A DNA stretch of 64,000 nt from CATQHS01 sp963422655 (lineage in GTDB: Bacteria; Actinomycetota; Acidimicrobiia; Acidimicrobiales; Aldehydirespiratoraceae): the NCBI GenBank assembly GCA_963422655.1, contig OY730440.1, positions 1,612,001 through 1,676,000 on the forward strand. The letters are read 5' to 3'. Each line of letters begins with the position of its first letter. Position 1 is the first letter of the stretch. A program made the position numbers and the translations under genes. Under the pieces are notes generated by a model. The model was not told the DNA's origin. It searched no databases and worked only from the letters and a program-made list of their open reading frames with translations. Shown one piece after another: positions 1 through 8,874 of this stretch.

Positions 1-226
1 TTCCGGCCAGGTCAGCCACGGCGTCACCGACCTCGATCACCCGACCGGCGGCTTCGTGACCGGGAGCGACGGGATAGATCGGCTTGGTCCCCGAGAACAG
101 TCGCCGCTCCATGGTGCACAGGCCGCAGGCGCCCACACCCACCAGGACATCGGTGGGACCGGGGCGAGGCCGGGGCTCGTCGCGCAGCTCGACCAAGCCC
201 GGGCCGGTTACAACGGCAACCTGCAT
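1..226 (-). CDS. Zinc-dependent (MDR) alcohol dehydrogenase, N-terminal part, cut by window edge
   Basis: Reading leftward from the ATG at 226, the first 75 residues of a medium-chain dehydrogenase/reductase are visible; the rest lies outside the window. They form the GroES-like N-terminal domain, with a GACGLC segment (Cys34, catalytic-zinc ligand position) and PGHEAAGRV (His57, Glu58). A GGGGAGGA ribosome site sits just upstream of the ATG, which settles the start. The family oxidises alcohols or related substrates with NAD(P)H. The amidohydrolase gene lies 55 bp upstream on the same strand, so co-transcription is likely. The substrate cannot be told from this fragment. Confidence 0.85.
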   Translation of the reverse strand, partial: MQVAVVTGPGLVELRDEPRPRPGPTDVLVGVGACGLCTMERRLFSGTKPIYPVAPGHEAAGRVIEVGDAVADLAG

Positions 227-281
227 GGGTCCTCCCCGCCGTGTTCGTTTACTGGTTGATGTCGGGATTACCGGCTGGACA

Positions 282-1712
282 CTAGTAGCACTCTGTGTGG
301 GGCCAGCGGTGCGGGATCTCCAGTCCGGCCCGGGCCAGCAACTCCCGCTGGGCGACAGCCGCCTGGACATGTAGTTCGGCCACGTCGACGGTGGTACAGG
401 TCCCGTCGCGTACCACCGTCCGGCCCGCCACTACTACGTCGCGCACCGACCGGCCGTCGGTCCCCCACACGAGCTGGAGGATGGTCTCACCCCTCGGCGC
501 CCAGGCGATGGTGCTGGTGTCGTGGATCACGATGTCGGCCTGTTTTCCCACCTCGATGGAGCCGATCCGGTCGTCCATACCGATAGCAGCGGCGCCGGCG
601 ATGGTGGCCAACTCGAAAGCGGCGTGGGCTCCGAAGCGTTCGGGATCGACCCGGGCGTCACGGGCTATCCCGGCCGCTAGGGCCGCCGTGCGCAAGATGT
701 CACCGGCATCGCCGGCGTTGGAAGCATCGCAGCCCAGCGACACCCGGCCCCCTCGCTCCACGATCTCGGCGTGGCGGCCCTGGCCGGTCACGCCCTGGCC
801 CAGCCGCAGGTAGGCCCAAGGGCAGTAGGCGATGGCGGTGCCGGTTGCGAGCACCAGCTCCACTTCGGTGTCGTCCAGCCACACCCCGTGGGCGATCAGC
901 AGATGGGAGCCGAGCACTCCGAGAGCGTCCAGGTGGGCCAGGGGCCGGCGCCCGGTACGGGCCAGATACCGCTCGGGGTCCGACGAGGTGGGTGACATGT
1001 GCATGGTCAGGCCGACGCCCCGGCCCCGAGCCAGCGTCGCCGCCCCGGCCAGCAGCTCGTCGGAGGCCAGATCGTGACCCACCAGGGTCACCCACCCCTG
1101 CACCAAACCCCCCGGCGGGTAAGCGTCGAGCACCGCTTCCTGACGGGCCAGCACCTCGCCGGCTCCGGCTGCGAACGGACCTTGGTCGATGTCCCAGCCC
1201 CAAGTGCCGACGGTGCCTCGGATCCCGGCCCGTTCCAAGCCGACAGCAACCCGGTCGGGGTGAGCGACAGTGCCGGCCTCCACCACCGTGGTCACCCCGT
1301 TGGACAAGCTCTCCACTGCCGACAGAACTGCCGACAGCTCGTCGTCGTCACCGGTGTGGGCGCCGTGGGCCGGTACCGACCACTCGAATATCGAGACGCC
1401 CGGAGCCAGCAGATCGGGGATGCAGCTCCGGATCAAGGGGTCGCCGGTCAGGTGCTGATGAGCGTTGACCATTCCGGGTGTGACCACGCAACCGGTGGCG
1501 TCGATGACAGCCGCATCCGGGTAGCGAGCGGTCAGATCGGTAGTGGAGCCGACCTCGGCGACGACCTCGCCGGCCACGACCACCGTCCCTCCCACCAGCA
1601 CCGCCCGGGCCTCGTTCATGGTGACCACGTCACCGCCGGTGATCAGCAGCGTTGCCTCGGCCCGATCCGGCGTAGCTGCTTCCCCCGGACCTGGGGTAGT
1701 CGTGCCGGTCAC
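282..1712 (-). CDS. Metal-dependent amidohydrolase (deaminase/chlorohydrolase-like, AtzA/TrzN/MtaD superfamily)
   Basis: The 476-residue protein begins at GTG 1712; the frame stays open upstream but runs into the divergent aldehyde dehydrogenase gene, so the longer form is unlikely. A composite beta-sandwich (LLITGGDVVTMNE) precedes a TIM barrel. Metal ligands are HQH at residues 85-87, a His in TMHMSP, a His in LIAHGVWLDD and the Asp in LGCDASNAGD, the pattern of aminohydrolases that act on N-heterocycles (8-oxoguanine, methylthioadenosine, triazines). It probably deaminates or hydrolyses a ring C-N or C-X bond in the cytoplasm. It is divergent from the aldehyde dehydrogenase and upstream of the alcohol dehydrogenase. 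The exact substrate is unknown. Confidence 0.85.
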   Translation of the reverse strand: MTGTTTPGPGEAATPDRAEATLLITGGDVVTMNEARAVLVGGTVVVAGEVVAEVGSTTDLTARYPDAAVIDATGCVVTPGMVNAHQHLTGDPLIRSCIPDLLAPGVSIFEWSVPAHGAHTGDDDELSAVLSAVESLSNGVTTVVEAGTVAHPDRVAVGLERAGIRGTVGTWGWDIDQGPFAAGAGEVLARQEAVLDAYPPGGLVQGWVTLVGHDLASDELLAGAATLARGRGVGLTMHMSPTSSDPERYLARTGRRPLAHLDALGVLGSHLLIAHGVWLDDTEVELVLATGTAIAYCPWAYLRLGQGVTGQGRHAEIVERGGRVSLGCDASNAGDAGDILRTAALAAGIARDARVDPERFGAHAAFELATIAGAAAIGMDDRIGSIEVGKQADIVIHDTSTIAWAPRGETILQLVWGTDGRSVRDVVVAGRTVVRDGTCTTVDVAELHVQAAVAQRELLARAGLEIPHRWPHTECY

Positions 1713-1754
1713 GCCCGGAGCATAGATCCTCGCCGGTGCGCGAGAATCCGGCCC

Positions 1755-3275
1755 ATGACTACTGCGACTGTTGCCCCCCGGATCGACCCGACCTGGATCC
1801 CGCCGGATCCCTACCGTCAGCTCATCGACGGCACCGAACGAGGTGATGGCCCCGCCCACCCGGTGCTCGATCCGTCCACCGGCACCGAGCCGGCTTCCTG
1901 GCTGGAAGCCACCCCGACCGAGGTGGATGCCGCCATCGCCGCCGCTCGTCGCTCCTTCGACGCCGGGGTGTGGTCTCGGGCGTCGAACCCGGTCCGGGCC
2001 GAAGTGCTGGAAGCGACCGCGGCCCGCATCCGCACCGACACCGACCGGCTGGCCGCCCTGGAGGCCCTCGACACCGGCAAAGCGGTGGGCGGAGCCCGGA
2101 TCTTCGACGTCCACGAAGCCGCCACCGCCTTCGCCTACGCGGCCGGGGTGGCTCGGGACCTGCACGGCGACGTGCGGCGGGCCTGCTTCCCGCCCCTGCT
2201 GTTGCCCGGGGGTGGACCTGATCTGCTGACGCTGCGGCTACCGGAACCGGCCGGGGTGGTGGTCGAGCTGCTGCCGTGGAACGGGCCGCTGATGACCGGC
2301 AGCCAGCGCATCGCCGCCGCTCTGGCCGCGGGATGCTCGATCGTGGCCAAGCCCCCCGAAGAGGCGGTGGTCACCCTGACCGAGCTGGGCCGGATCCTGA
2401 CCGAATGCGGACTGCCCGACGGTGTGCTCAACATCGTGCTGGGCCCGGGTGAGACGGTGGGCGAGCAGTTGGTGGCCGATCCCCGGGTCGACCTGGTCAG
2501 CCTCACCGGCAGCCCCGAAACCGGCCGCCGGGTGATGAGCATGGCTGCTGGCAATCTCACCCCCGTGCACTTGGAGCTGGGGGGCAAGGCCCCCGTCATC
2601 GTATTCGCCGACGCCGACCTCGAGCAGGCCGCCCAGTGGGCCATGATGGCCGCTTTCGTCAACATGGGCGAGGTGTGCGTGGCCGGGAGCCGTCTGCTGG
2701 TGCAACGACCCGCTTACGAGGAGGTAACGGCGGCGGTGTCGGCCATGTCGAGCGGCCTGCCGATCGGTGACGCCCTCGCCCCCGATACCTTCATCGGCCC
2801 TCTCGTCAACCCGGATCACGCCGACCGGGTGCGGGGTTTCGTCGACGATGCGGTCGGGGCCGGCACGGCTGAGCTGATCGGCGCCGGCCAGGTACCGGCC
2901 GGTCTGCCGCCCAGTTTCGTGGCCCCGACGGTGCTGGGCCGGGTGGAGCGGGGTTCGACGCTGGAGCAGACCGAGGTGTTCGGCCCGGTGCTGGCCGCTC
3001 TGGCCTTCGACGACGACGACGAGGCTCTGGCCATCGCCAACGGCACCGTCTACGGGCTCAACGCCACCGTGTTCACCAACGACATGGGCCGGGCCCTGCG
3101 CATGGCCGGCGACCTCGACGTGGGCGAGGTCACGATCAACCACCATTTTGCCGCCGATATGAACGGGGGCCGGGGCGAACCGCGCAAGGCCAGCGGCTTC
3201 GCCCGGACCGGGGTGCAGGCCTACACCAAGTCCAAGTCGGTGGCGCTGGTGGCCCGGCCGGCGCTGGGTGAGTAA
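1755..3275 (+). CDS. NAD(P)-dependent aldehyde dehydrogenase
   Basis: This is a 506-residue aldehyde dehydrogenase of normal length. Catalytic elements are Asn176 in LPWNGPL, Glu274 in HLELGGKAP and the nucleophile Cys308 in NMGEVCVAG; the C-terminal EVFGPVLAAL motif is also present. It should oxidise an aldehyde to the acid through a thiohemiacetal. ATG 1755 is the first start that leaves room for the divergent amidohydrolase, only 42 bp away, so the two probably share a promoter region. The acetamidase/formamidase follows closely on the same strand. The substrate is unknown; the context suggests an amine- or amide-derived aldehyde. Confidence 0.92.
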   Translation: MTTATVAPRIDPTWIPPDPYRQLIDGTERGDGPAHPVLDPSTGTEPASWLEATPTEVDAAIAAARRSFDAGVWSRASNPVRAEVLEATAARIRTDTDRLAALEALDTGKAVGGARIFDVHEAATAFAYAAGVARDLHGDVRRACFPPLLLPGGGPDLLTLRLPEPAGVVVELLPWNGPLMTGSQRIAAALAAGCSIVAKPPEEAVVTLTELGRILTECGLPDGVLNIVLGPGETVGEQLVADPRVDLVSLTGSPETGRRVMSMAAGNLTPVHLELGGKAPVIVFADADLEQAAQWAMMAAFVNMGEVCVAGSRLLVQRPAYEEVTAAVSAMSSGLPIGDALAPDTFIGPLVNPDHADRVRGFVDDAVGAGTAELIGAGQVPAGLPPSFVAPTVLGRVERGSTLEQTEVFGPVLAALAFDDDDEALAIANGTVYGLNATVFTNDMGRALRMAGDLDVGEVTINHHFAADMNGGRGEPRKASGFARTGVQAYTKSKSVALVARPALGE

Positions 3276-3331
3276 CTCGTGGCCGGGCTCGGTGGCCGGT
3301 GAGCGGTCCGAGTCGACCGGGTGAACGGCCC

Positions 3332-4444
3332 ATGATCGGGCAACCGGGCCGGGGCCGTATCGGCAGCGACCAGTACCTCCCGGTCAACCCCGATACGAGC
3401 TGCTGGGGATGGTGGCCCGACAAAGCGACCGAGCCGGTGTTGGTCGTGGACGACGGAGCCGTCGTCACCGTCGACACCTTGTCACACGAGGGGATCATGG
3501 AGGACCAGGGCCGGGACCCGGTCGGGTTCTTCGCTGCTCACGGCGTGGACCGCCGCGCTGTTCTCGACGACGCCGTCACCATGGCCGCCGAAGCCGATCA
3601 CCGTTACGGGATCGACGGCGCCCACGTGGTCACCGGGCCGATCGAGGTGCGAGGGGCCGAACCCGCAGACCTGCTGAAGGTGGACGTGATCGACCTGGCG
3701 CTGCGGGTGCCCTATGGCGTGACCTCCAACCGCCACGGGCTCGGCGCTCTGCCCGGCGAGATGCCCGACGGCACCGCACCACCGGAGGCCACAGCCTTCA
3801 GCGGTGACCACGCCACGGTGTCGGTGTTTACCTCGGTGGAGGGCGGAGCCGACGCCGACATGGCAGTGTTGCGTTACGGCACCGACCGGAGTATCCGGTA
3901 TCCGATCGCGCCCTTTCTGGGGATGATGGGGGTGGCTCCCGACACGGCCGAACCGGTGCCTACCCGGCCGCCGGGTCGCCACGGCGGCAACCTCGACGTC
4001 AAATGGCTGACCCGGGGCTCGACCCTGTACCTGCCGGTGCAGGTGCCCGGGGCCGCCTTCGCGGTCGGCGATCCTCATTTCGCCCAGGGCAACGGCGAGA
4101 TCGCACTCACTGCATTGGAGGGGTCGCTGCGAGCCGATCTGCGCCTGTCAGTGCTGCGGGGCGACAGTGCTCGCCGGGCGGCCGGGCTGATCACCAACCC
4201 TGTGGCCGAGACCGATGAGCACTGGATCCCGATCGGGCTGCACACCGATTTGGACGAGGCCCTCAGGGAAGCGGTGCGTGAGGCGCTTCGGTTCTGCCAG
4301 ACCCGGCTGGGCCTGCCCCGCCATATCGCCTACGCTTACCTGAGCGCGGCCGCCGATTTCGAGGTCACCCAGGTGGTGAACGACGTGAAGGGCGTGCATT
4401 GCCGGATCCGCAAGCGCGACTTTCCCGGCTGCGATAATCAATAG
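3332..4444 (+). CDS. Acetamidase/formamidase family protein (FmdA/AmdA-like)
   Basis: The 370-residue protein resembles acetamidase/formamidase, which releases ammonia from short amides. The SDQYLPV start, GPIEVRGAEPADLLKVDV, the HGGNLDVK segment and ALEGSLRADLRL mark the family fold. ATG 3332 is preferred; an in-frame GTG at 3299 would add 11 residues, and neither has a convincing ribosome site. It follows the aldehyde dehydrogenase by about 56 bp on the same strand and its last 80 bp overlap the 3' end of the convergent Fic gene. Its role as nitrogen release from an amide intermediate is an inference from family and context. Confidence 0.85.
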   Translation: MIGQPGRGRIGSDQYLPVNPDTSCWGWWPDKATEPVLVVDDGAVVTVDTLSHEGIMEDQGRDPVGFFAAHGVDRRAVLDDAVTMAAEADHRYGIDGAHVVTGPIEVRGAEPADLLKVDVIDLALRVPYGVTSNRHGLGALPGEMPDGTAPPEATAFSGDHATVSVFTSVEGGADADMAVLRYGTDRSIRYPIAPFLGMMGVAPDTAEPVPTRPPGRHGGNLDVKWLTRGSTLYLPVQVPGAAFAVGDPHFAQGNGEIALTALEGSLRADLRLSVLRGDSARRAAGLITNPVAETDEHWIPIGLHTDLDEALREAVREALRFCQTRLGLPRHIAYAYLSAAADFEVTQVVNDVKGVHCRIRKRDFPGCDNQ

Positions 4445-5795
4445 TCTCGGAGGTCGACCTCTCGGCTAGTTGGCGGAGACGCTCGGGAAGGTCGGGTACC
4501 GGTTCGAACAAGAATTTCTTGCCCGTTCGAGTCTTGTCGAACAGACCCAGCTCAGCCAGCCCGAGCAGGTCGGTGCGGGCAGTCTGGTTCGTCACCCGGT
4601 GGTTCTGAGAGTGTCCGTTGACGGTGATGGACCGCCGGTCGCCCATGGTCCGCAGGATCGCGCTCTGCTGACGATGGTTGAGCTGCGAGCAACGACCGAG
4701 GACCTCACCGATCTCTGCCGTTTCAGCTCTCTTGCGGTCGACGTATCCCTCCAGGGCATCGATGGCCCTTTCGAGTCCGGTCAACTGATGAACGACGAAA
4801 TAGGTCAGATCGTTGTCGTCGGTGTAGACGTGCAGGAACGATCGGGCGTAACGGGCTGGTGCTTTGCGCAGGATGCTCGATATCGAGATGTAGGGGGCCG
4901 AGCTGTACCCCGACCGCAATATGGACCAGTAGAAGAGGGCCCGGGCCGTCCGGCCGTTGCCGTCGGCGAAGGGATGGTCGTGAGCCAGCCAGAAATGCAA
5001 GACGATGGCCCGGACCAGCGGGTGCAGAAACATGTCGTCGTGGTTCTGGGCGCCGTTGACGAACTGGCACATCATCTCCATTCGCTCTGGTAGCTCCGAC
5101 GCCGCCGGGGGCTGATGCAGCAACAAGTCGTTGTCCCAATAGATACCGACCCGGTCATCGTCGGGTTGTTGCGGACGGCCTTCGTCTTCTTCGCGGTCGA
5201 GGGTTTTGTGGGTGAGGGTCTTGTGCAGTTGGCAGACGGTGTCGATGTTCAGCGGTTCGCCCATCTCAGCCAGAGCCACCGTCTCCTCCATGGCCCAGTA
5301 GTTGTTCAGGATCATCTGCTCACTACGAGTCCGAGGGTTACGCCCTGATCTCAGTAGTTCCCCGGCCACTGCTCGGGTAGTGGCGGCTCCTTCCAGTTGG
5401 CTGGACGTGATCGCCTCCTCTACCAGCCTGTCGACGAGATGGGACCTGAGCCTGTCACCGGCTCGCTGGGTGTCGACGAGGAAGTGGTCACCGAATCGCT
5501 GGTCGATGCGGTGGACCATGGCCCAGATCGGGCCCGTGTAACCGAACCTGAAAGGTTTGCCGGCGGTATCGACCAGCGACAACGGAAACGAACCGGCTCG
5601 GCGGCTCACCCACATGCCCGCCCACCATTGTTCATGGTTCAAGCCTTCGGGTGGGCGCCGGCGACGTACCTCGTCCCAGTGCAGGTACCTGCCTTTTTCG
5701 TCGACCGGGCTGGACAGGTACATCTTCCGGAGGATCTCGGGGTCGGCTCCTGCCAGCGAGCCCCAGGCATCAGGGGGAACCGGCGGGTATTTCAC
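4365..5795 (-). CDS. Fic family protein (class II AMPylase-like, with C-terminal winged-helix region)
   Basis: A 476-residue protein of the large Fic group. The N-terminal inhibitory helix carries SSQLEG (131-136), the class II (S/T)xxxE(G/N) motif. The catalytic loop HPFADGNGRTAR is at 274-285 and matches HPFx(D/E)GNGRxxR fully, so it should be an active, auto-inhibited AMP transferase. The C-terminal part (NGHSQNHRVTNQTARTDLLGLAELGLF) looks like a winged helix, typical of Fic proteins that may bind DNA. GTG 5795 is preceded by GGAGGA. The last 25 or so residues are low-complexity and lie antisense to the amidase gene. The target protein is unknown. Confidence 0.93.
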   Translation of the reverse strand: MKYPPVPPDAWGSLAGADPEILRKMYLSSPVDEKGRYLHWDEVRRRRPPEGLNHEQWWAGMWVSRRAGSFPLSLVDTAGKPFRFGYTGPIWAMVHRIDQRFGDHFLVDTQRAGDRLRSHLVDRLVEEAITSSQLEGAATTRAVAGELLRSGRNPRTRSEQMILNNYWAMEETVALAEMGEPLNIDTVCQLHKTLTHKTLDREEDEGRPQQPDDDRVGIYWDNDLLLHQPPAASELPERMEMMCQFVNGAQNHDDMFLHPLVRAIVLHFWLAHDHPFADGNGRTARALFYWSILRSGYSSAPYISISSILRKAPARYARSFLHVYTDDNDLTYFVVHQLTGLERAIDALEGYVDRKRAETAEIGEVLGRCSQLNHRQQSAILRTMGDRRSITVNGHSQNHRVTNQTARTDLLGLAELGLFDKTRTGKKFLFEPVPDLPERLRQLAERSTSETIDYRSRESRACGSGNARPSRRSPPG

Positions 5796-5848
5796 GCATC
5801 CTCCGACGACGGGATCGACACTGCCAACATCACCTAATTCCAGGGATT

Positions 5849-5901
5849 TTAGTAGTTAGCCTGCCTTTTGTAGCTAATTTTGGAGATATTAGTAGGTAAT
5901 T
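5849..5901 (-). promoter_or_regulatory. Three direct repeats upstream of the Fic gene, possible autoregulatory operator
   Basis: In an AT-rich patch 54-106 bp upstream of the Fic start there are three near-identical boxes: TTAGTAGTTAG (5849-5859), TTGTAGCTAATT (5868-5879) and TTAGTAGGTAATT (5889-5901), all in the same orientation and spaced about 18 and 22 bp. They overlap the place where the promoter of the leftward Fic gene must lie. Binding by the Fic protein's own winged helix is an inference. Confidence 0.45.
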
Positions 5902-5977
5902 TGGTTCACCCGGGCAGCCAAGCCCCGGCCAAGACCCAGGCATTGCCCAAAAGCCAAGGCCGGGTCCTCCGGCGGGT

Positions 5978-6283
5978 TCAGATCTCCTTGAGTAGCAGGT
6001 CGCGGGTCTGGCCCGAGACGAAGAGCTCACTGCCAGCCATGAGAATGTCGCGGTAGGCCGGCTGAGTCGGGAGGGATTCGAGGAAGGCGTCCAGCGTGGC
6101 CAGATCAGCGGCGTCGATCATCCAGTACACCACTCCGTAAGCGCCGTAGCTCTCCATCCAAGCCGTGACCGTGCCCGGGTCGGGGATTCGTTCGGCCATG
6201 TAGGCGGTGTAGGTCTGTATCCACTCCCGAACCCGAGCCCCGTCGCTGGAGTCGACCTGAGCCTTTCGAATCATCCTGACCAT
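5978..6283 (-). CDS. Hypothetical 101-aa protein, last gene of the Rieske operon
   Basis: This 101-residue protein has no signal peptide or membrane segment. Its size and alternating helices and strands (IRKAQVDSSDG, GVVYWMIDAADLATLDAFLESL) suggest a small dimeric alpha/beta-barrel like those of NIPSNAP or muconolactone-isomerase-type proteins, but I do not recognise the family. The start ATG 6283 lies 3 bp after the DUF1989 stop, so it is the last gene of the tightly packed operon that begins at 10847. A small isomerase, decarboxylase or substrate-binding role for an oxygenase product would fit the context, as inference only. Confidence 0.6.
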   Translation of the reverse strand: MVRMIRKAQVDSSDGARVREWIQTYTAYMAERIPDPGTVTAWMESYGAYGVVYWMIDAADLATLDAFLESLPTQPAYRDILMAGSELFVSGQTRDLLLKEI

Positions 6284-6286
6284 CGC

Positions 6287-6946
6287 TCAACCTCCGTCCG
6301 GCTCGTCTGCAGTTCGCACCTCGAGCCCTATGGGTTTGGGTTTTCCGCCGTTGGAGGCCGATGTCTCGCTCGGGCACGCCGACACCGCGGCCAGCACGTC
6401 GATCTCGGCTCTCAGGTCGATCCAGTCGCCCGCCGTCGCCGGCGACGGACGAAACACCAAGGTGTGTTCGTCTACCACGTCGGTGCGCATGAACACGTTG
6501 AACACGTCGGGAATCAGATCAGGCGCCACCCCCCAGGGTTGCACCGCCTCTTCGAGGTTGCCCTGGCAGGTCCGGTGACCCGATTCGATCCCGTCTCGGA
6601 TGGCGTACACTTGGCGCGAGCAACGCCCCCCGTTCCAGGCGAAATGGACCCCCACCGGATCGTCGATCACTGTCAGCATGGGTCGTTCGTAGGGCGGACG
6701 CGACCACAGCGTCGTCACCCGGCGCATCGAACCGGTGCCGGCCAGCATGTTGAGCGCCACGGTCTGGCCGGCGTGGTAGCCCTCCCGGGGGTTGTCGAGC
6801 GCCACGAAGGTGGTGTCGGCCACTTGGGGGCCGTCCACCGCCACGATCCGCAGCACCTGACCGGCCCGCACCTCCACTGCCCGGCCCCGGCCCGGCCCGA
6901 TGACCACCCGTTCAAGGACCCGACCCGGCCCGGCCCGACCACTCAC
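6287..6946 (-). CDS. DUF1989 family protein (urea-carboxylase-associated type)
   Basis: The 219-residue protein shows the DUF1989 core: a basic start, RAGQVLRIVAVDGPQVADT, VHFAWNGGRCSRQVY and the closing CQGNLEEAVQPWGVAPDLIPDVFNVF region cut into its usual blocks. DUF1989 proteins lie beside urea carboxylase or aminotransferase genes, and their biochemical role is unsettled. The start GTG 6946 overlaps the stop of the Rieske alpha gene as GTGA, so the two are translationally coupled. Its presence points to nitrogen-containing substrates for the operon. The C-terminal 30 residues are poorly conserved-looking and Ser/Pro rich. Confidence 0.82.
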   Translation of the reverse strand: MSGRAGPGRVLERVVIGPGRGRAVEVRAGQVLRIVAVDGPQVADTTFVALDNPREGYHAGQTVALNMLAGTGSMRRVTTLWSRPPYERPMLTVIDDPVGVHFAWNGGRCSRQVYAIRDGIESGHRTCQGNLEEAVQPWGVAPDLIPDVFNVFMRTDVVDEHTLVFRPSPATAGDWIDLRAEIDVLAAVSACPSETSASNGGKPKPIGLEVRTADEPDGG

Positions 6947-8256
6947 CCCGCCACCTCACAGGCGACCCGACCCGGCCCGGCCACGGTCCTGGGCGGCTCG
7001 GCTTGCATCAGTTCCAGCCAGGCCCGGATGTAGCCCCGCATCGGGCCCTCATGGGTGACCGGCCCCCGCTGGACCCCGTTGCCGAGAATCTGCTGGGCCG
7101 GGTGGCCGAGGCCCTTGCTCATATCGACCCACTCGATCTCGGCGATGCCCAAGCCCTCCTGACAGCGCTCGAACAACTCCAAGTCGTCGGGGTTGCCGAG
7201 GCTGGGGAAGTCCTCGGCTATGCGCATGCGCAACACGTTGACCTCTTCGGGGGCACCGGCCGCGGCCGCCACCCAGGTGTGGAGCCGGGTCTCGGCCACG
7301 CTGATCGGGTCGATCACCTCCAAGTGGTTCCCCTTGATGAGCAAGTTGGGAAATATCGACAGATTCATCATCGACCCCGGTGCCATCTCCAGTACCTCGG
7401 CGCTGGATTCGCCGTACCGAGCCCGGATCCGGTCTGCGTACCACTCTCGGCCCGGCACCGGGCGCTGGGTCTCCCAGAACGACCGGGACAGTCCGGGCCG
7501 CTGATCCACGAACATGTGGCCGTGACCCAGATCGTCGCCGTACATGCCGGTCTCGTCAGGATTGGCCTTGAACTGCGACAGTGAGCGGGCGCCGCCGTGG
7601 TGGCGTTCGTTGAGCACCAAGAAACTGCGATGGGCGAAAGTGGGGTGGAGCCCGTCGCCGGCGTTGTCCCAGGCCAGCTTCCAGTTACCCCGGTAGATCA
7701 TGCGCTGCCGGTTCCGCAGCTCGATCCGGCCGGTAGGCGAGCGGTCCACGAACTCGTCGATGAGGTCGGCGGCCGGGCCGAGCCAGTCGATGAGGCTGGG
7801 CGCGGCGGGATTCAGGGTGGCGAACACCAACCCCCGGTACGTCGCGAGCCGGGGAATCTGGCGCAGGCCGTGAGCGGCCCGGTCGAATTCGGCCGGGTAG
7901 CCCTCGGCGAAAGGAACGTTCACCAGCTCGCCCCGATTGGAGTAGGTCCAGCCGTGGTAGGAGCATTGGAAGTTGCGGGCCGTGCCACACTCGTGCTGGC
8001 ACACCGTCGAGGCCCGGTGCGAGCAGCGGTTGAAGAGCCCGTGCAGTTCGCCGTCGGAGTCCCGAGTGACGATCACGTTGCGCAACCCCAATCGGGTGGT
8101 GACGAAGTCGTTGGGCTCGGGCACCTGGCTCTCGTGGGCCACATACACCCAGGCGCCGCCGAAAATCCTGTCCATCTCGGCTGTGAAGATGGCGGGATCG
8201 ACGTAGATGGTGCGGTGGACCCGGTGGGGTTCCACCAGCCCTTCGAGATCGATCAT
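6943..8256 (-). CDS. Rieske non-heme iron oxygenase, alpha (catalytic) subunit
   Basis: A 437-residue aromatic-ring-hydroxylating-type alpha subunit. The Rieske [2Fe-2S] ligands are Cys78-x-His80 (CSHR) and Cys98-x2-His101 (CSYHGW). The mononuclear iron site is in NAGDGLHPTFAHRSF, giving the bridging Asp and two His. The beta subunit gene is immediately upstream (9 bp gap) and transcribed first, so they should form an alpha-beta oxygenase. ATG 8256 follows an AAGGGG ribosome site that overlaps the end of the beta gene. No ferredoxin or reductase lies in the operon, so electrons must come from elsewhere. Substrate unknown. Confidence 0.93.
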   Translation of the reverse strand: MIDLEGLVEPHRVHRTIYVDPAIFTAEMDRIFGGAWVYVAHESQVPEPNDFVTTRLGLRNVIVTRDSDGELHGLFNRCSHRASTVCQHECGTARNFQCSYHGWTYSNRGELVNVPFAEGYPAEFDRAAHGLRQIPRLATYRGLVFATLNPAAPSLIDWLGPAADLIDEFVDRSPTGRIELRNRQRMIYRGNWKLAWDNAGDGLHPTFAHRSFLVLNERHHGGARSLSQFKANPDETGMYGDDLGHGHMFVDQRPGLSRSFWETQRPVPGREWYADRIRARYGESSAEVLEMAPGSMMNLSIFPNLLIKGNHLEVIDPISVAETRLHTWVAAAAGAPEEVNVLRMRIAEDFPSLGNPDDLELFERCQEGLGIAEIEWVDMSKGLGHPAQQILGNGVQRGPVTHEGPMRGYIRAWLELMQAEPPRTVAGPGRVACEVAG

Positions 8257-8265
8257 GGTCGCCCC

Positions 8266-8874
8266 TTACAGCACGAACGAGAACTTGCGGACATCGCCGT
8301 CGCAGTCGACCAAGCCCACGATCTTGATCCTGATCGTCCACTCGTCACCCAGCGCCGCCAGCACGTAGTCGTTGCGGCTCACGAACGGGGTCAGCCGCTC
8401 CCGGCGGTATTCCCAGGTGACGACCGAGCACCGGGCCCGGATCTCACCGTCGGCGAGAGGCCAGGCCTCGACGTTGGACACGATTCGGCTGGTACGCGAC
8501 GGCGGGTTCTGGGCGTGGGCCCATCCCGTCTCCAGCAGGCCGATCCGGTCGGTCATACGGCGGTGGTCGTCGAGCAGATACGAGATCTGCTCCCGAGGGT
8601 CGCCGTCGAGGTCGAGCGGGATCCAGTACACGCAGTCGTCGGTGAAACGGTCCAGCCAGGCTCGGTACCGGCGGTCGTCGAGCAGCCGAGCCTCGTGGTA
8701 CAGAGCCTGCTCCACCGCGGGCCGCAGATCCGGATAGCTGGGACCACTGTCGGCTGCTCGGGTCGCGGCCAGCTCCGACAGTCGCTGGTACAAGAGGTCG
8801 TCCACCGCAGAATGGGGCTCGGTGGGGGCCGGGGCGGCCGGGCGGGGTTCTATGCTCGTACCCGTACTCACCAC
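8266..8874 (-). CDS. Rieske oxygenase beta subunit (SnoaL-like)
   Basis: The 202-residue protein has the cystatin/SnoaL-like fold of ring-hydroxylating dioxygenase small subunits: YHEARLLDDRRYRAWLDRF, the CVYWIPLD strand and the RTSRIVSNVE segment after the loop. It has a structural role in the alpha-beta hexamer. GTG 8874 abuts the stop of the aldolase gene (8875-8877) with no gap, and the gene lies 9 bp before the cognate alpha subunit. The first 25 residues are Pro/Ala rich and probably disordered. It is the only beta subunit for the three Rieske alpha genes in the window. Confidence 0.9.
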   Translation of the reverse strand: MVSTGTSIEPRPAAPAPTEPHSAVDDLLYQRLSELAATRAADSGPSYPDLRPAVEQALYHEARLLDDRRYRAWLDRFTDDCVYWIPLDLDGDPREQISYLLDDHRRMTDRIGLLETGWAHAQNPPSRTSRIVSNVEAWPLADGEIRARCSVVTWEYRRERLTPFVSRNDYVLAALGDEWTIRIKIVGLVDCDGDVRKFSFVL

